A stretch of 64,000 nucleotides of DNA from Polyangium fumosum (GTDB lineage: Bacteria; Myxococcota_A; Polyangia; Polyangiales; Polyangiaceae): the NCBI RefSeq assembly GCF_005144585.1, contig NZ_SSMQ01000060.1, forward strand, positions 1 to 64,000, given 5' to 3'. Under the pieces are notes generated by a model. It was not told where the DNA came from. It was given only the letters and a program-made list of their open reading frames with translations, and did not search any database. Of the stretch, positions 8,129 to 16,026 are shown in pieces. A program made the translations under genes and the position numbers. Within the stretch, counting starts at the first letter, position 1. Every line of letters starts with the position of its first letter.

Positions 8129-8881
8129 TCAGAGGCAACTGCAGAGCGGATCGCCGGGCGCGCAGTTGCAGGGCTTGGCCGCGCCGCCGCCGCCCGCGGG
8201 CCGCGGACCACCGCCGCCGCCCTTCTTGGCCGCGTCCTGCTTCGCCTTCTCTTCGTCGAGCTGCTTCTGCAGGGCGAGGCGCGTCGCCTCGTCCTTCGCG
8301 CTCGTCAACTGGCTGAGAAGGCTGTCGACCTTCGCCTGCTGGTCTTTCGCCTGCTGCTCGGCCTTCTTGCGATCTTCCTCGGCCTGCCGCGCCTGATCGG
8401 CGAGAGCCTGGCGCTCTTGCTCGGCCTTCTGGCTCTGGTTGATGATGAGGCCGGTCGTGACGCCGCCGATGACGACGACCGCCGCGACCACGCCGTAGAG
8501 CGTCTTGCGCAGCTTCTTCTTCGACTCGTCGTGCTGCAGCTCGGCGAGCTTGCGCTCGTGCTGCTGCTGCGCGTTCATCGCCTCGAGCCGCGCCCTCTGC
8601 TCGGCTTCGACGCGGGCCTTCTCGACCTCGGCCTGACGGATCGCTTCGAGGCGCGCGGCCTCTTCGCGGGCCTTGCGCTCTTCCAAGGCCCTGCGCTCGT
8701 CCTCGGCCCGGATGCGCGCTTCTTCTTCCTCGCGCTTCCGGCGCTCGTCGTCGAGCCGGGCTCGTTCTGCGGCGGCCGCAGCGGCGGCCTTCGCATCCTC
8801 CTCCTGCTTGATACGGTCCTCCTCGAGGTTCATGAGCTCCTTGAGGGAGAACAGGACCGAGCTTTCCTTCTGTTCGGACAT
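8129..8881 (-). CDS. Coiled-coil, single-pass membrane protein of unknown function
   Basis: A 250-residue protein that I do not recognise. Residues 1-120 are almost wholly charged (runs of E, R, K and A) and predict a long cytoplasmic coiled coil. One hydrophobic helix follows near residues 127-147 (YGVVAAVVVIGGVTTGLII). A second, periplasmic coiled coil comes next, then a Gly/Pro-rich stretch and a Cys-rich tail (CNCAPGDPLCSCL). The symmetrical coil-membrane-coil plan suggests a structural or scaffold role, as seen in several myxobacterial cell-envelope proteins, but that is inference. It is transcribed away from the biotin carrier gene. The intergenic DNA between them holds a hairpin at 9056-9079. 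Confidence 0.7.
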   Translation of the reverse strand: MSEQKESSVLFSLKELMNLEEDRIKQEEDAKAAAAAAAERARLDDERRKREEEEARIRAEDERRALEERKAREEAARLEAIRQAEVEKARVEAEQRARLEAMNAQQQHERKLAELQHDESKKKLRKTLYGVVAAVVVIGGVTTGLIINQSQKAEQERQALADQARQAEEDRKKAEQQAKDQQAKVDSLLSQLTSAKDEATRLALQKQLDEEKAKQDAAKKGGGGGPRPAGGGGAAKPCNCAPGDPLCSCL

Positions 8882-9252
8882 GCGTCGTGGCTCCTTCGAA
8901 AGCAGCGCGCTCGCCGTTCGCCCCGGGGGAGGACCGCCGTGCTTCTGCAGCACGGCTGCGCCTTTCCGAGGACACCCGCCAAAGTGAGAGTACCGCGGCG
9001 CCTGTCGGTATCAACTCCCCAAGATGCCTGTCAATTGGGTGGAGTCGATTCTTTTCCCGAGGGCCCGCCCTGCCTCGGGATTTCGTCCCGGAAGACAGGT
9101 CAACTCCGTGCCAGAGCGCCCCAATCTGCGTTTTCCCGCTTGACGGCAGCGCCGTTTCCGGGATCAGCCGCGGCCCCGGGCCCAGGCGCACGCGAGCACC
9201 GGTTCGTCACTTGCTTCCCATCGCGACGGACCTCCGCTAGCGTCGCCGCCCC
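8882..9252. other. Divergent intergenic region with one hairpin
   Basis: About 370 nt separate the divergent coiled-coil and biotin-carrier genes, so promoters for both should lie here. I see a 7-bp stem hairpin (arms 9056-9062 and 9073-9079) and a repeated TCAACTCC word (near 9011 and 9099), but no convincing -35/-10 pair or sigma-54 site. No gene is supported. Confidence 0.35.
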
Positions 9253-9468
9253 ATGGCAAAGGTCATCAAGGCGCACATCACGGGCAACGTGTGGAAGATC
9301 GAGGTCAAGGTCGGCGACAAGATCGAGGAAGGGACCGTCGTCGCGATCCTCGAATCCATGAAGATGGAGATGCCCGTCGAGGCCGAGGACGAGGGCACGA
9401 TCACGACGGTCCTCGTGAGGGAGGAGCAAGCCGTGAAGGAAGGCGAGCCCCTCTTCGAGTTCGAGTGA
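9253..9468 (+). CDS. Biotinyl/lipoyl carrier protein (stand-alone biotin carboxyl carrier domain)
   Basis: A complete 71-residue biotinyl domain and nothing else. The biotin-acceptor lysine lies in ESMKMEMPVEA, with the usual conserved Gly residues before it (VGDKIEEGTVV) and VKEGEPLFEF at the end. Proteins of this size serve as carrier subunits of acyl-CoA or pyruvate/oxaloacetate-type carboxylases. No biotin carboxylase or carboxyltransferase gene is next to it, so the partner must be encoded elsewhere. A full-length AccB would be about twice as long with a Pro/Ala-rich N-terminus, which is absent here. Confidence 0.88.
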   Translation: MAKVIKAHITGNVWKIEVKVGDKIEEGTVVAILESMKMEMPVEAEDEGTITTVLVREEQAVKEGEPLFEFE

Positions 9469-9494
9469 TTCGCGTGCGCTGAGGGGACGCGGCG

Positions 9495-10520
9495 CTACTC
9501 GCGCCAGAAGAACTTCCAGGGGTTGTGCTTGAGGTCGCGCACGAGCTCCTGGAGATCGTCGTAGAGCTGCTCGTCCATCACGAGCGCGCCCACCGTGCCT
9601 TTGCCGCGCCGCACGCTCGAAGCGATCGCCTGCGCGTCCTGGGTGATGCCCTTCGTGTTCCGCGCGATCTCGGCGAGGTCGCCGATCGCCTGGCGGATCT
9701 TCGCCTGCTCGCCCTCGCCGCCGACGGTCTCGCTCACGCGCTTGACGTTCGCGAGCGTGGCCTTCGCGTCCGCGAGCAAGGGCGGCGCGTCCTTGGCGAG
9801 CGCGCCCGTCGTGCGATCGACGTTATCGAGGATGCGATCGATCTGCGGGTTCTCGACGTACTTCTGCTTGGCCTCGCGCACGGTGTCCTGCGTGTCCACC
9901 GTGATCTGCTCGACGTTCGCCGCGATGCGATCGAGCCGCTCGCCGTTCTTGTCGAAGAAGTCCCCGGTGCCCTTCAGCGTGCGCGAGAGGCCATTCAGCG
10001 CCGTGCCGATCTCGTCCTTGTTGCCCGAGAGCGCGTTCACCGTGGTGTCGAGCAGGTCGTAGGCCTTGGCGATCAGCATGTCGAGGCGCGGCGGATCGAG
10101 GCCCCGCACGATCGCGTTCTCCGCGAGCACGGGCCGATCCCCCGAACCCGGATCGAGCGCGAGGAACTGCTCACCGAGCACGCTCGACGAGGTCACGTAA
10201 AAGACCGCGTTGTCACGAACGCTCGGCTGATACCGCTTCTCGACCTCGACCTTCACCCGCACGAGCGGATCACGTTTGCCCGCGCCGCCCGGGATCTCTC
10301 CACCCCGGAACTGGACTTCGGTGATTTTTCCCACCTTGACTCCGGCGATCTTTACAGGGGCACCGGTTTGCAAGCCGCCGGGGTTGTCGAAGTCGACGAA
10401 GAGGGCATACGTGGGCTGGAAGTTGATGCCGCCCATGACGAGGATGAACCCCGCGAGGAGCGCGGTGGCCGTCAGGATCAGGATGCCGACCTTGACCTCG
10501 ATGGATCGCGGGCTCGCCAT
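9495..10520 (-). CDS. mlaD: MlaD-family lipid-binding MCE protein
   Basis: A periplasmic, membrane-anchored substrate-binding subunit of a Mla-type phospholipid ABC transporter. The 341-residue protein has an N-terminal helix (VGILILTATALLAGFILV) and one MCE domain (about residues 35-125, with FVDFDNPGGLQTGAPVKIAGVKVGKI and SSVLGEQFLALDPGS). A long, mostly helical C-terminal region (residues about 130-340) follows, rich in DTV..A and NV..I patterns that could form a tube or coiled coil. The start was chosen at MASPRSIEVK, five codons inside the longest frame. It is divergent from mlaF with 71 nt between, so one short intergenic region may drive both halves of the transporter. Confidence 0.88.
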   Translation of the reverse strand: MASPRSIEVKVGILILTATALLAGFILVMGGINFQPTYALFVDFDNPGGLQTGAPVKIAGVKVGKITEVQFRGGEIPGGAGKRDPLVRVKVEVEKRYQPSVRDNAVFYVTSSSVLGEQFLALDPGSGDRPVLAENAIVRGLDPPRLDMLIAKAYDLLDTTVNALSGNKDEIGTALNGLSRTLKGTGDFFDKNGERLDRIAANVEQITVDTQDTVREAKQKYVENPQIDRILDNVDRTTGALAKDAPPLLADAKATLANVKRVSETVGGEGEQAKIRQAIGDLAEIARNTKGITQDAQAIASSVRRGKGTVGALVMDEQLYDDLQELVRDLKHNPWKFFWRE

Positions 10521-10591
10521 GCGTCCACTATGCACGATGTTCGTCGGCGAAGGCAGACCCTCGTAACATCGAGCGCGCGGCCCACTGCGTC

Positions 10592-11332
10592 ATGATTTCC
10601 TTCCGCCACCTCGCCAAATCCTTCGGAACGAAGAAGGTCATCGAGGACGTCAGCTTCGACGTTCAAGACGGGGAGGTTTTTTTCATCATCGGTCAATCGG
10701 GCGTCGGCAAGAGCGTGCTCATCAAGCACATCGTCGGACTGCTCTATCCGGACGCGGGCGAGATCTGGCTCGAAGGCGAGGAGATCAGCCGCTTCGACGA
10801 GGAGCAGATGTACCCAGTGCGCATGAAGTGCGCGATGGTCTTCCAGCACTCGACGCTCTTCGACTCGATGACCTGCGCGGAGAACGTGGCGTTGCCGCTG
10901 CGCAAACACAAAGGCCTGAAGCCGAAGGAGGCGCTCGCCGAGGCGCGCAAGCGGCTCGATCAGGTGCACATGCGCGAGTTCGCCGACAGGTTTCCGCCCG
11001 AGCTCGGCGACGGCATGCGCAAGCGCGTGGCCATCGCGCGCGCGCTCACGCTCGACCCACGGTACGTGCTCTTCGACGAACCCACGACGAGCCTCGATCC
11101 GGTGAGCGCGCGGCGCGTGGACAAACTCATCCGCGAGCTGAGCGACACGCTCGGCGTGACGAGCATCGTCGTGAGCCACGACCTCGTGAGCATCTTCTCG
11201 ATCGCCGATCGGATCGTGATGCTCTACAAAGGGTTCGTCCGGCTGATCGGGACGCCCGACGACTTCAAGGCCTCGAACGACGCGATCATCCAGCAGTTCA
11301 TCCACGGCCGCGCCGAGGGCCCAATCGAATGA
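10592..11332 (+). CDS. mlaF: Mla-type ABC transporter ATP-binding protein
   Basis: The 246-residue ATPase that energises phospholipid transport through MlaE permeases. The Walker A is GQSGVGKS and the Q-loop lies in MVFQHSTLFDSM. The Walker B is YVLFDEPTTSLDP and the H-loop is VVSHD. The ABC signature reads ELGDGMRKR instead of the usual LSGGM found in this family: the Ser-Gly pair that contacts ATP is Gly-Asp here. The substitution is visible in the sequence (near 10998-11024) and is not a frameshift, since the reading frame stays intact. Both mlaE genes lie on the other strand downstream, beyond mutM. Confidence 0.92.
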   Translation: MISFRHLAKSFGTKKVIEDVSFDVQDGEVFFIIGQSGVGKSVLIKHIVGLLYPDAGEIWLEGEEISRFDEEQMYPVRMKCAMVFQHSTLFDSMTCAENVALPLRKHKGLKPKEALAEARKRLDQVHMREFADRFPPELGDGMRKRVAIARALTLDPRYVLFDEPTTSLDPVSARRVDKLIRELSDTLGVTSIVVSHDLVSIFSIADRIVMLYKGFVRLIGTPDDFKASNDAIIQQFIHGRAEGPIE

Positions 11333-11341
11333 TTTTGTGGC

Positions 11342-11369
11342 AGGGGGAGCCCTCGATGGGGCTCCCCCT
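11342..11369. terminator. Perfect hairpin between convergent mlaF and mutM
   Basis: An 11-bp perfect stem (11342-11352 with 11359-11369) and a 6-nt loop lie 10 nt after the mlaF stop and 8 nt after (on the other strand) the mutM stop. The position suggests a bidirectional terminator. No U-run follows, as is common in very GC-rich genomes. Confidence 0.6.
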
Positions 11370-11376
11370 ACGGCCC

Positions 11377-12240
11377 TCACTTCGCGTTGCTTCGTTCGGG
11401 CCTACCCGGCCTCGTGGCTGCTGGCTTCTTTTGACAGCGTGCGCAGTGAGGGCTCGTGCGGCCGGCGATCGTGAGGGTGCGAATGGGAGCGCCGCAGCGC
11501 GGGCATGGTTCGCCCACGCGGCCGTAGACGAGGAACGGATTCGGCGCGTCGGTTCGATCGGAAAGATAGATGATCTCGTCGTCGCGCTCGTGCACTGCAA
11601 GCGTGTGCATGATCGTCGCGAGGATCCCGTCCGCGAGCGCTTCGATCTCCGCAGGCGTGAGCGCGTCGGCCGCGCGTGAAGGATGTACACGTGCGCGAAA
11701 CAGAGCCTCCGTCACCTGGATGTTGCCGAGGCCCGCGAGGACGCTCTGATCGAGCAGGACGTTCTTGATGGGCCGTGAAGTGCCGGCGATCCGCGCGCCG
11801 AGGCGCTGCGCGTCGAGGCCGTCACGCAGCGGGTCGGGGCCGAGCGACGAGGCGAGCGTCGCGAACGTGTCACGCGGCACGATCTGAAGGCGGCCGAGCA
11901 TCCGCACGTCGACATAGTCGAGCACGCGGCCGTCCTGCAAAACGAGGCGCGCGCGGCCGTGCCGTGGAGGCGCGTCGCCGGCCGCGCGGGCCCGCCACCT
12001 GCCCGTCATGCCGAGGTGGCAGGCGAGGCCCGTGCCCGCGTCGAACGAGAGCAAGAGCAGCTTGCCCACGCGCTCGATCCCGCAGAACGAGCGCCCCGCG
12101 AGGCCCGCCGCGAACGTGGCCGGCGTGGTTTTTCCTTTCAGAACGGGCGTCGCGTCGGCCTCGGCGCGCTCGATGCGCGCCCCTTCGAGGAGCCGGCGGA
12201 GCGCGCGCGCCTGGTGCTCGACCTCGGGCAGCTCGGGCAT
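11377..12240 (-). CDS. mutM: Formamidopyrimidine-DNA glycosylase (8-oxoguanine repair)
   Basis: A bifunctional glycosylase/AP lyase that removes oxidised purines from DNA. The 287-residue protein begins MPELPEVE (catalytic Pro2, Glu3, Glu6) and has the beta-hairpin lysine in RVGKLLL. The helix-two-turn-helix is recognisable at LAGLGNIQVTEALFRARVHP. The zinc finger comprises CPRCG and CARCQ with GRTSPHC between. Some conserved positions differ from the E. coli type (Thr-Ser-Pro in place of Ser-Thr-His/Tyr in the finger), but all metal ligands are present. It is embedded within the Mla genes and 21 nt from mlaE, an arrangement with no known functional reason. Confidence 0.93.
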   Translation of the reverse strand: MPELPEVEHQARALRRLLEGARIERAEADATPVLKGKTTPATFAAGLAGRSFCGIERVGKLLLLSFDAGTGLACHLGMTGRWRARAAGDAPPRHGRARLVLQDGRVLDYVDVRMLGRLQIVPRDTFATLASSLGPDPLRDGLDAQRLGARIAGTSRPIKNVLLDQSVLAGLGNIQVTEALFRARVHPSRAADALTPAEIEALADGILATIMHTLAVHERDDEIIYLSDRTDAPNPFLVYGRVGEPCPRCGAPIRTLTIAGRTSPHCARCQKKPAATRPGRPERSNAK

Positions 12241-12261
12241 GGTGGTTCGTCCGAACGAAAC

Positions 12262-13113
12262 CTAAGGACCGAGGAGCATGTAGCCAAGCGCGGAGAGGAT
12301 GAGATCGAGCACGATCACCGCGAGCGAGGCGTTCACGACAGCGCGCGTGGTCGCCCAGCCGACGCCCTCGCTGCCCCCGTGTGTGGTAAGCCCCGAGTGG
12401 CCCGCGACGACCGGGATCGCGGCGCCGTAGGCCAGGCACTTCGCCAGCCCCACGACGAGGTCGCCCGTGTCGACGAGGTTCAGGTTGAAGAACGTCCGCG
12501 GGTTGACATCGAACATGATGTACGCGGTGAGCATGCCCGTCAGCATCGCGACACCCGCCGCCCAGATGACCAGGCAGATGGTCATGACGAGGCTCGCGAG
12601 GAAACGCGGCTTGATGAGGTAATCGATCGGGTCGGCCGCGCACATGCGCAGCGCGTCGACCTGCTCGGTGACGACCATCGAGCCGATCTCGGCCGCGATG
12701 CCCGCACCGACACGCGTGGCGAGCATGAGCGCGCTGATCGTGGCCGCGAGATCCCGGACGAGCAGCTCCAGGTACGAGGCGCCGACCATGCTGAACTCGG
12801 GCAGGATACGCTTCACCTGGAGCCCACCCTGGAGGACCAGGATCATGCCGATGAAGCCCATCACCACGGTCAAGAAGACGACCGAGCGGTTGCCGATCTC
12901 GAACATCTGCCGCACGACGGCGCCGAAGTCCGGCCGGCCTCGGACGCAGGAGTAGAGCGTCCGGACGAACACCGAGGCGATCCCGAGGCCCATGCCCACG
13001 AGCTCGATCGCCTGCGCGCCCACCACCGCGGCGAGCGACGCGTCCGGCGCCTCGGCCGCCTGGTCGATGCCGCTCTCGGGCGCGGGCTCGTCGTGGGTGT
13101 TCGCCGCGCTCAC
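12262..13113 (-). CDS. mlaE: MlaE-family permease, first paralogue
   Basis: An integral membrane permease of a phospholipid ABC transporter. The 283-residue protein has a soluble, acidic N-tail of about 30 residues followed by the MlaE domain. Family motifs present are TRVGAGIAAEIGSMVVTEQVDALRM and ADPIDYLIKPRFLA. Five to six membrane segments are visible. It is followed by mutM and preceded by a second permease gene (6 nt gap). Two different permeases beside one ATPase suggest a heterodimer, rather than the homodimer known from E. coli. Confidence 0.9.
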   Translation of the reverse strand: MSAANTHDEPAPESGIDQAAEAPDASLAAVVGAQAIELVGMGLGIASVFVRTLYSCVRGRPDFGAVVRQMFEIGNRSVVFLTVVMGFIGMILVLQGGLQVKRILPEFSMVGASYLELLVRDLAATISALMLATRVGAGIAAEIGSMVVTEQVDALRMCAADPIDYLIKPRFLASLVMTICLVIWAAGVAMLTGMLTAYIMFDVNPRTFFNLNLVDTGDLVVGLAKCLAYGAAIPVVAGHSGLTTHGGSEGVGWATTRAVVNASLAVIVLDLILSALGYMLLGP

Positions 13114-13119
13114 GTGTCC

Positions 13120-13938
13120 TCAGTCCAGCGTGAAGGAGACGAAGTAGTCGAGGATGAAGATGCCCGCGGCCGAGGCGACCACGGTCGCGTTCACGGCCCG
13201 CCCGACGCCCGGCGCGCCGCCCTTCACGCCGAGCCCGTACTGGCAACTCGACAGCGCCATCACGACGCCGAAGACGATGCTCTTCACGAGGCCACTCGTG
13301 ACGTCGCTCAGGCCGAGCAGGCCGCTCGTGAGGCCGTTGTAAAACGTCTTCGGCTCGACGCCGAGCAGGCCGAGGCCGCCGTACGCGGCGCCGAGCAGCG
13401 CGAGCGTGTCGGCGAAGATCGTGGACAGGAAGAGCGTCGTCACGATCGCGACGAAGCGCGGCGCGATCAGGAACGCGATGGGATCGATCGCGAGCACGCG
13501 CAGCGCGTCGATCTGCTCGGTGACGACCATCGTGCCGAGCTCGGCCGTGTTGTTCGCGCCGACGCGGCCGTTGATCATGAGCGCCGTCAAGAGCGGCGCG
13601 ATCTCGCGCAAGATGCCGAAGCCCGCGCCCCAGCCGAGCAAGCCCTGCGCGCCGAGGCGCACGACGAGCGGCGCGGCCTGGATGACCATGATCGCGCCCG
13701 TGAAGAGGGCCGTGACGATCACGATGGGGATCGATTTCACGCCCATCCGGTAGAGGTTCCGGAGGGTCTCGGCGCGATCGATGCGGAAGGTGACGAGCCT
13801 CCGGAGGATCTGGTAGCCGAGCAGGCCCATGCCGCCGACGGTGGCCGCCGCGCCGAGGAAGCCGCCGCCGATCTCCTCGAGCAGCCCCACGTCGGGAGGC
13901 GGAGGCGAGGCCGCAGACGATGGTTTCTTCGGGGGCAT
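13120..13938 (-). CDS. MlaE-family permease, second paralogue
   Basis: A 272-residue permease related to, but clearly diverged from, the product of the next gene. Shared motifs are NGRVGANNTAELGTMVVTEQIDALRV and DPIAFLIAPRFVA. The N-terminus is a short Pro-rich tail followed by a helix. The start was chosen at MPPKKPSS; the upstream part of the frame lies in element B and is not coding. Repeat B1 begins 20 nt upstream of the start codon, so any promoter must lie within or beyond the repeat. Confidence 0.9.
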   Translation of the reverse strand: MPPKKPSSAASPPPPDVGLLEEIGGGFLGAAATVGGMGLLGYQILRRLVTFRIDRAETLRNLYRMGVKSIPIVIVTALFTGAIMVIQAAPLVVRLGAQGLLGWGAGFGILREIAPLLTALMINGRVGANNTAELGTMVVTEQIDALRVLAIDPIAFLIAPRFVAIVTTLFLSTIFADTLALLGAAYGGLGLLGVEPKTFYNGLTSGLLGLSDVTSGLVKSIVFGVVMALSSCQYGLGVKGGAPGVGRAVNATVVASAAGIFILDYFVSFTLD

Positions 13939-13957
13939 TCGCGAGGGCGAGCTTATC

Positions 13958-14120
13958 CTAGAACATCGAGCGGTTTGACAACCGCTCGATGTTCTAGCTC
14001 TTTTGTCCCGAGGGGGACGCCTCGCGTCCCCCTCTCGCCCGGGCAAAGCCCGGTCGATTCACCCCCCGAGGCGAGCTCGCTTCGCGATCTCGCAGAGCGC
14101 CGAACAGGTCGGCGCCCTAG
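13958..14120. repeat. Element B, copy 1 (163 bp, CTAG at both ends)
   Basis: It begins and ends with CTAG. The first hairpin has an 18-bp stem (13958-13975 with 13980-13997). Four further palindromes follow: a GC-rich one around GACGCCTCGCGTC, one around CCCGGGCAAAGCCCGG, one around GCGAGCTCGCTTCGCGATCTC and one around GCGCCGAACAGGTCGGCGC. Copies of the same length lie at 48942-49104 and (inverted) 51720-51882, and a divergent, shorter inverted copy at 61523-61645. No coding capacity. The size and multi-hairpin layout recall BIME/REP-type elements; no homology to a named family can be claimed from reading alone. Confidence 0.9.
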
Positions 14121-14136
14121 GCCGCCCGCCCGCGGA

Positions 14137-16026
14137 TCACGAAGCACGGCGCCGGCCGCGTCGAACGAGCCACCCGGCGAGGGTCGCGGCGACGAGCACG
14201 AGCGTGGCGAAGGCCACGACGAGGGGAACTTTGCCGCGAACCATGGGCCCTCGTTGCGTTTGACGCGCTGCGCGACCCGCGTCGAGGACGGCCGCGGTTT
14301 GCCGAGGGTCGAGGCGCCCGCCCGCGGGGACGAGCGCGCGGAGCGCGTCGCGCGCGGCCGTGTACGCCGCGGCGTCCGTGGGGAACGGCGTGGCTTCGTC
14401 GAGGTCGACCTCGTCGAGCGCGCGAGGAAGGAGGCGCGTGGTGATCACGTCGGCCTCGGCGGCAAACGCGCTCCGCGCGAGCGCCAGGTACCCCGCGTCC
14501 TGGATCCCGCGGCGCAAGAGCTTCAGCCGGATCGACGGGAAGACGCCGTCGAAGCCGGCCGTGTGGTGCGCGAAGCGTCCGGTCTGTTTGCCCGGGTAGA
14601 CGAGGACGCCGTCGCCGAGCGCGCTGTCGCCGTCGTCGTTGTGGAAGGTCTCGGCGACGACGAAGGGATCGATCGGGCCGCGGCCGCCGCGGTTGCCGTC
14701 GTTCCAGAACGTCGTCTCCCACAGGAACCATCGTCCCGTGGGCCGCGTGGCCGCGATCCAGGCGTCCACGAGCAAGCTCGTGGCCGGCACGTCGAGCAGG
14801 AGCGGCCCCGAGTGCGGGAGCCTTCCGTTGTAGACCCACACGTCGCGGCCTCGCGCACGCGTGCCGAGCGCCGCGTCTTGCTGGAAGGTCTGCGAGGGCA
14901 AAAGGACGAGATCGACCTTCTGATGGCGTGGATCCTCGGCGCAGGCATGCGCCACGCGCACGCGCTTCTGCACGGGTGATCGCGCGAGGAGCGAGCGCCA
15001 CGTGGGTCCACGCGGGCTCTCGCATTGCTCGTCGATCGCGTAGAGAAAGACGTCCTCGACCGCCTCCGGGATCTTCGGGACGAGCGCCTCGATCACGCGG
15101 AGCTTGTCGGGGTGCGGATCGCCGAGCGTCCCGTAGGCGCCGAGCGTGACCGCAGTCAACGGGACTCCTTCGCCTGGGCCCTCGTAGCCTTGTTCCTTGG
15201 TGTACCAAGCGCCCGTGAGCGCGGGCCGGAGGCGATCGAGGTCGGCCTCGCTGCGAATCGAGCCGAGCGCGTCGATGTGGTGCCGGTGGAGGAGCTGGAA
15301 GAGCTGCTTCTCCGCGGGTTCGAGGGCGCCGATGCGCTCGACGAGGTTCTTCGGGTCGTAGTAGGCGAGGAAGCTCGTGGCGCGGTAAGGGAGCTCGGCG
15401 CTCGCGACGTCGACGACCACGGGCAAACGCGAGAGGACGCCGCCCGCGTGCTTCACGACGATCTCCGTCGCGACGCGGCCGGGGGGCGTGCGCGTGGGGA
15501 CTTCGAGATCGATCCAGATCGCGCCGCGGGATCGTGGTTGGATGCGCAGAGGGTAGGGGAGCCACGCGGGCGCGAGCTCCACGGGGACGAGCGCGTCAGG
15601 CACGGCGCCGAGCACGTCCTCGTCCGCAGGTCGTGACGAAGGGGTCCAGCCGAGCGACTCGCCCGCGTGCCTTTCGTTGCGGGATCGCGTGGTGATCTCG
15701 ACGTAGGACTCGACGAAACGATCGACGCGGATCGGCGGGCGCGGCGGCGCGACGTCCACGGTGACGGCGTCGAGCGGCGTGTCGCCGGCTTCGATGAACA
15801 CCTGGATCGCGATCACCTCGCCGCGGAGCGCCGCGAGCTCGATCGCGTGATCCCCTCCGCCGAGCGCATGTCCTCGTGAGACCGCTCGATCGAGATCGGG
15901 CCCCTCCTGCCGCACGCGCACGCCGTCGTCCACCACGACGACGCGTGGCCCACCGGCCGCCGCCGCCGTCGTGAGGAGCAGGAGCGCGAGGGCCGACGCG
16001 GCGCCCAGCGTGCTCCCGCGCTTCAT
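14137..16026 (-). CDS. Secreted GH123-like/DUF4091 protein with C-terminal membrane anchor
   Basis: A 629-residue protein with a signal peptide (LALLLLTTAAAAGG), an N-terminal beta-rich domain and a central barrel-like region containing FLAYYDPKNLVERI and FLYAIDEQCE. The C-terminal segment reads DGVLVYPGKQTG and then PSIRLKLLRRGIQDAGYL, characteristic of DUF4091/GH123-like glycosidases. The acidic pair in AIDEQ fits the position of the catalytic residues, but this is inference. A terminal helix (VVAFATLVLVAATLAGWLV) followed by Arg residues anchors it. It is therefore probably a surface or periplasmic glycan-acting enzyme. Its start overlaps the stop of the glycosyltransferase gene (ATGA), tying it to polysaccharide metabolism. 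Confidence 0.78.
   Translation of the reverse strand: MKRGSTLGAASALALLLLTTAAAAGGPRVVVVDDGVRVRQEGPDLDRAVSRGHALGGGDHAIELAALRGEVIAIQVFIEAGDTPLDAVTVDVAPPRPPIRVDRFVESYVEITTRSRNERHAGESLGWTPSSRPADEDVLGAVPDALVPVELAPAWLPYPLRIQPRSRGAIWIDLEVPTRTPPGRVATEIVVKHAGGVLSRLPVVVDVASAELPYRATSFLAYYDPKNLVERIGALEPAEKQLFQLLHRHHIDALGSIRSEADLDRLRPALTGAWYTKEQGYEGPGEGVPLTAVTLGAYGTLGDPHPDKLRVIEALVPKIPEAVEDVFLYAIDEQCESPRGPTWRSLLARSPVQKRVRVAHACAEDPRHQKVDLVLLPSQTFQQDAALGTRARGRDVWVYNGRLPHSGPLLLDVPATSLLVDAWIAATRPTGRWFLWETTFWNDGNRGGRGPIDPFVVAETFHNDDGDSALGDGVLVYPGKQTGRFAHHTAGFDGVFPSIRLKLLRRGIQDAGYLALARSAFAAEADVITTRLLPRALDEVDLDEATPFPTDAAAYTAARDALRALVPAGGRLDPRQTAAVLDAGRAARQTQRGPMVRGKVPLVVAFATLVLVAATLAGWLVRRGRRRAS

Noticed and set aside
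11959-14979. 1006-codon plus-strand frame
   Set aside because: It covers mutM, two mlaE genes and DUF4091 on the other strand; composition is Arg/Glu/His-rich as expected from antisense of GC-rich genes.
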